This document shows, in pieces, positions 1 to 11,135 of a DNA stretch of 11,135 nucleotides. The stretch's first letter is position 1. Every line of letters begins with the position of its first letter. The stretch lies in the NCBI GenBank assembly GCA_002284615.2, contig MU070189.1:94396-105530 (forward strand), in the 5' to 3' direction. Below the pieces are notes generated by a model that saw only the letters and a list, made by a program, of their open reading frames with translations, did no database searches and was not told the origin of the DNA. This DNA is from Dunaliella salina. Taxonomy: Eukaryota > Chlorophyta > Chlorophyceae > Chlamydomonadales > Dunaliellaceae. The translations under genes and the position numbers were made by a program.

Positions 1-520
1 TATTGTCCATGCAACCTGTAACCGCTGACCTGGAGGCGGCACGGAAGCGGGACGCGCGCGCGGGTGCCAGATGTTTCGACTTTGTTGCATGATATAAATC
101 ACATAGAATATTTAGCGTTGCGGCGCTGCGCAGCGGATCTATAAGGACCTGTTTTCTCATGACTGCGTGTATTCGGGCGTTTCGTGCCTTGCATTCCATG
201 ATAAATCCTTTCATAATCACATTATAATTTTCTGAAGTTTTTACGTCCGTTTGTTGGAAAATCCTCGAGTGCATCGAAGGTATTCAAGCAGTTGAATCCT
301 TTCATAAACTCTTCAGTATTTTGTATAGAACTTGTTTAGGTCTTACCTGAGCTTGAGCGTCCACACAAACTTTGTCAATCAAGATTGGTCTACAAGTCAC
401 TTAGCGTTGCTTTTCATCGCCTTCTTAGAAGTGCAGGTATTCCTTGGGATTACTAAGTGACCAAGAGGACCTTCCTCCTGGTGTGCGTGAATATACCACA
501 GCTGAGCTGGGAAAAAAAGC
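1..520. other. No confident gene; short coding-like patch at 340-456 (+)
   Basis: The first 60 bases are GC-rich, and the rest is AT-rich with no long frame. A 38-codon stretch between stops at 337-339 and 454-456 reads PELERPHKLCQSRLVYKSLS on the plus strand and looks more coding-like than its surroundings. It may be debris of an element or a chance frame. Confidence 0.3.
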
Positions 521-639
521 GTCTGAAATGCGTCTGAAGCGGCTGATTTCAGCCGTGCGGCTGGATTCAGACGTGTGCGCCTGAAGAGCGTCTGAAAAAA
601 TCTCAGACGCTGTTCAGACGCTTCAGACGCATTTCAGAC
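521..639. repeat. Inverted-repeat cluster with 21-bp perfect arms
   Basis: The arm at 521-541 (gtctgaaatgcgtctgaagc plus g) is the exact reverse complement of 619-639. Between the arms the heptamer CGTCTGA or its complement TCAGACG recurs, giving about eight copies in all, with a nested stem at 541-554 (ggctga-tt-tcagcc) and another pairing 566-573 with 589-596. It could be a foldback/MITE-like element or a structured RNA; no target-site duplication is obvious. Confidence 0.85.
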
Positions 640-660
640 ATGTCAGGAAATTTCTTTCGG

Positions 661-800
661 AAAGACCAGAAAAGGAGACAGCTGAAAATGTAACATGCAA
701 AAATGTAACATGCAAATGAAAGGAAAGACAAAAAAAGACCAGAAAAGAAGAAAGCTGAAAATGTAACATGCAAAAATGAAAGGAAAGACAAGGAAAGACC
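661..800 (+). repeat. Direct repeat array (units of 73 and 60 bp)
   Basis: The block starting aaagaccagaaaag recurs at 661 and 734, with a partial third start at 794. Each unit carries gctgaaaatgtaacatgcaa and ends in aatgaaaggaaagacaa. The units differ mainly by a 13-bp internal duplication of the atgtaacatgcaa motif in the first. The array begins about 20 bp after the inverted-repeat cluster. Confidence 0.9.
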
Positions 801-2127
801 ACGCAGTCCAAGACTAATCGTGTGCATTAAGGAAGGGTCACCAATTCTGAAAGGCTGGGCCCCAACATAGTATGAAAAGGAGCAAGCACAGTTATCCCAA
901 CATGTTGGCTTCCAATGAGCCCTGTCCTGCAAAACGTAAACGTTGCAATGAACCTGCTAGCCCTTACAATCCTGCCATTCGGAACACCAGGGTATGGCAT
1001 GCTTCTCTCACTGAAATTGCTGGCAATAAGTGTGTAGGTATCTACACGCTCAATTGCTAATACCACAAACCTCAAACAACAACTTGACAAGTGCCAAAAA
1101 CCCTATTGCCGGCTTAGGTGACAATGCTTGGGAAGCAAGGGAAGGGGCAGGACTGAGCATATGAGAATCCTTCCCTCCTATTCCCATTCGCCTTGCTATT
1201 TTCAAGCTTTCACCCCTGGGGGTGCTTCGAAGTCCCATAGACACGTAAAATTCTGGCTCAAATTGGAACCTTTTCCTGCACCTCACTTCAACCAAAAGAC
1301 ACAATCTTCCAGGAGTGCACTTTTATAAAAAGATCCACTCTTTTTTTACTTGTCCTGATAGGCTGTCATCAAGAAATTAAGGCGCTCCTCAAGAGCAGGG
1401 CTGTCACGCTGAATTGTGGTTATTTCTGAATTATGGTCCTGCAGTCAGACAGTTAGTTAATCTGTTACCTTTATCCTTAAAGTGGCGCAACAAATGGCAA
1501 ACAAGCGGTTGAAAATTTGTGTTCTACATTGGATTAGACTTTGTGCTTGCTAATTATACCCAACGGTCTGTGTTTGACATCACCTACTCTCAGCAGTGTA
1601 AATGGAGCAGCAGTGAGCAGCAAACTCAGAATCTCAGCATCCCTTGTCCTTTGTTGGAGTACCGTCCACGGTTGGCTACAAGTCATATGTGCTCTCAAGT
1701 TGGTGAGATGTGTGTGACGCAGATCTCGCACAACAGGGCGCCACCACACTGCTTGCTCTCACTTTTCAAGTAATCAAGGATTGCAAGCTGTGCAAAACTC
1801 TTCAAGGTGCTGAGATTGATCTCAACGTGGTTTTCCTGGGTGTGTGTTGGACTGTCCATAACCTTGATCAATACAGAAACTAGGTTTTGATCAACAAATG
1901 TCCAAACTTGAAAAAAAGCTTGTGTGACTAGAGACAAAAGCAATTTTTTAGCTCTGGTCTCCTGGGGGCCAAGTCACCAGCATCGAAATTGGGGGCTTCT
2001 GTTGGGAGCTGCTGGGCGCATGGCATCGGAGAGCAGCAGAAGGACAGTGAGTCTGGGTGTCCAGGAATATGGCGGGAAAAATCCAGATCCCCATGGTGCA
2101 CACCCAGTCACGCTGTGTCCAGTGTAG
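801..2127. other. No confident gene; scattered plus-strand coding-like patches
   Basis: A plus-strand frame at 872-1060 includes EPCPAKRKRCNEPASPYNPA with a basic, NLS-like KRKR. A second frame near 1083-1165 includes AKNPIAGLGDNAWEAREGAG. A third near 1720-1885 includes GATTLLALTFQVIKDCKLCK. They are on the same strand as the retroelement relic, in different frames, and broken by stops. They could be its eroded upstream part, but no domain is recognised. Confidence 0.25.
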
Positions 2128-2884
2128 ATGGACTTTCTTTCGTGTTCTGAACTTCTGAGGGCAGATGTGCACTTGCACTCCATGGCCTCCTCATGCTGGA
2201 CTGCTCAGATCCTGGATGGCTTTCCAGGGTTGCGGCGTTGCGATTCTTTTTTGTCAGCAACAAAACAGGATATGCCTATTTCAATGCAGAACGTCAGGAT
2301 AACATGACAGACCATGTGGTGCTTGGAGAGCTGTTAAGTGAGTGGACCCACAAGAAACAAACTTCCAGATGGCGTTTTCTTCGCCTTGCCTTTTGACCAA
2401 GATGTGCGCAAGTCTGTCCGGCTGCTGGGGTACTTGCACTTGGATTTGGCCCAACATGTCATGCAAAATGTCTGCAGATTCAGATTGAGAGCTCACACTT
2501 TGAATGTGGAAACTCCTTCTGGGGAAGATGGGACCTGTGTGCAATCTATGCTCATGTGGGCAAATTCAAGGTAAGGTCCATGTCTTATTCATGTACAGGT
2601 ATGAGCCTCAGTGCTCTGAGACTTTGGATTTGCTGTTGGCGCAGACCAGCTATAGCCATAGGCTGATCAGCCAAGCACTCTGCTGTAGGTCTCCCCTTTG
2701 TAATTTCATCTAATCCTTTGTCATCCTGCCCGCATCAGCTACAGCCTTCAATTTGGTGTGGCAGGCTCATGGCTCTTGTTGCCAAGTGTATGTCTCTTAC
2801 CTTTATTGGCGTAGGGAGCGTTCTCAAAGTGCCTATTTGCATAATGAACTACATCTGCAGATCATTGAACACATTGTGAAATGA
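2128..2884 (+). pseudogene. Decayed retroelement ORF fragment (region downstream of reverse transcriptase)
   Basis: A coding-like frame starts near 2128 (LLRADVHLHSMASSCWTAQI, LDGFPGL). It crosses in-frame stops at 2305 (TGA) and 2335 (TAA), then runs through LPDGVFFALPFDQDVRKSV and RFRLRAHTLNVETP to a TAA at 2572. Around 2530-2545 the coding signal moves to the +1 frame: CNLCSCGQIQGKVHVLFMYR, a Cys-x2-Cys...His-x-Leu-Phe pattern. It then crosses a TAA at 2711 and ends at TGA 2882. The Leu/Arg-rich FRLRAHTL block followed by a zinc-finger-like C-C-H motif resembles the segment after reverse transcriptase in non-LTR retrotransposons of plants and algae. No reverse transcriptase domain remains in the window. 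The family assignment comes from pattern recognition and needs a search. Confidence 0.6.
2802..2807 (-). terminator. Possible poly(A) signal AATAAA for the hydrolase gene
   Basis: AATAAA on the minus strand lies about 470 nt after the hydrolase stop codon. No TGTAA-type signal is found between the stop and this point on that strand. It falls inside the retroelement relic, so the 3' UTR would run antisense into it. This rests on position and motif only. Confidence 0.25.
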
Positions 2885-3273
2885 ATCAAGGTCAAATCAT
2901 CCTCGTGAAAGGGTACACTCAATGTGCCTTAGAGCTAAGCCAAGCTTGAGACTTCCTTTGAAAAAAATCTAAGATGAAATTTTATCTGGATTTTGCTGTA
3001 ATTCCCCAAAAAATTGCTGCCATGTATCCAAACCGGGAAAGAGAAATGCTTTAAAACCTTTAGACAAGCCACGTAACAAAGTTTCTAGAGAGACACAACG
3101 CCTAGCTTGCGTTGCACATTCCATTTGTCCGTTCATGACTTTCCTCCTTCAAGACTCCTTCAAGGATCTCGCTGTCTGTCTTGCTCACCTCTCCCACTTT
3201 CATGCACATCAAGCAGCGATGCATATCATATGACGATCAGCAAACACTGCGCAAACAAGTGCCAGATGCGCTA
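2885..3273. other. Spacer between the retroelement relic and the hydrolase stop; probable 3' UTR
   Basis: No coding-like frame is convincing here. It is probably 3' UTR of the minus-strand hydrolase gene. The plus-strand frame crossing 3107-3529 is antisense to the terminal exon and is not supported. Confidence 0.5.

Positions 3274-11135
<7,862 letters not shown>

Overview
The window is eukaryotic nuclear DNA. Its main content is one spliced gene on the minus strand, covering about 70% of the window (right edge to position 3274) and split into at least 15 coding blocks by GT-AG introns. Most single open frames on either strand are chance frames; the gene appears only when minus-strand blocks are joined at phase-compatible splice sites. 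The intron density, frequent (t)gcag acceptors, CA/GT microsatellite and mixed base composition would suit an alga, perhaps of the green lineage. This is an inference and no species can be named.

Reading right to left, the gene encodes a membrane-anchored alpha/beta hydrolase of roughly 800 visible residues, with its N-terminus beyond the right edge. In order it has two hydrophobic N-terminal segments, a conserved pre-core region, the oxyanion motif LHGVGLGLLPY, the nucleophile elbow AHSYGT, the acid strand LAGQDELL and the histidine motif TYAHGDIML. A Gln/Pro/Ser/Glu-rich insert of about 140 residues, on one exon, lies between the acid and the histidine. After the core comes a disordered-looking tail that ends at the TAG at 3276-3274. 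Every intron phase checked agrees across the joins, apart from one ambiguous junction near 4150-4445. The substrate is unknown.

The introns hold several repeats: a (GT)n/(CG)n tract of about 105 bp that directly abuts a splice acceptor (9266-9370), a near-perfect 36-bp palindrome (5811-5846), a 12-C run (6261-6272) and a divergent tandem repeat with a unit of about 165-176 bp (about 4512-5053).

Left of the gene, a decayed plus-strand coding relic (2128-2884, three in-frame stops and a frameshift) resembles the region downstream of reverse transcriptase in non-LTR retroelements. It lies tail-to-tail with the hydrolase. The leftmost 2.1 kb has no confident gene. It contains a cluster of inverted repeats built on CGTCTGA/TCAGACG (521-639), a direct repeat array (661-800) and short coding-like patches that may be further retroelement debris. 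I saw no tRNA, rRNA, CRISPR array or prokaryote-type operon.
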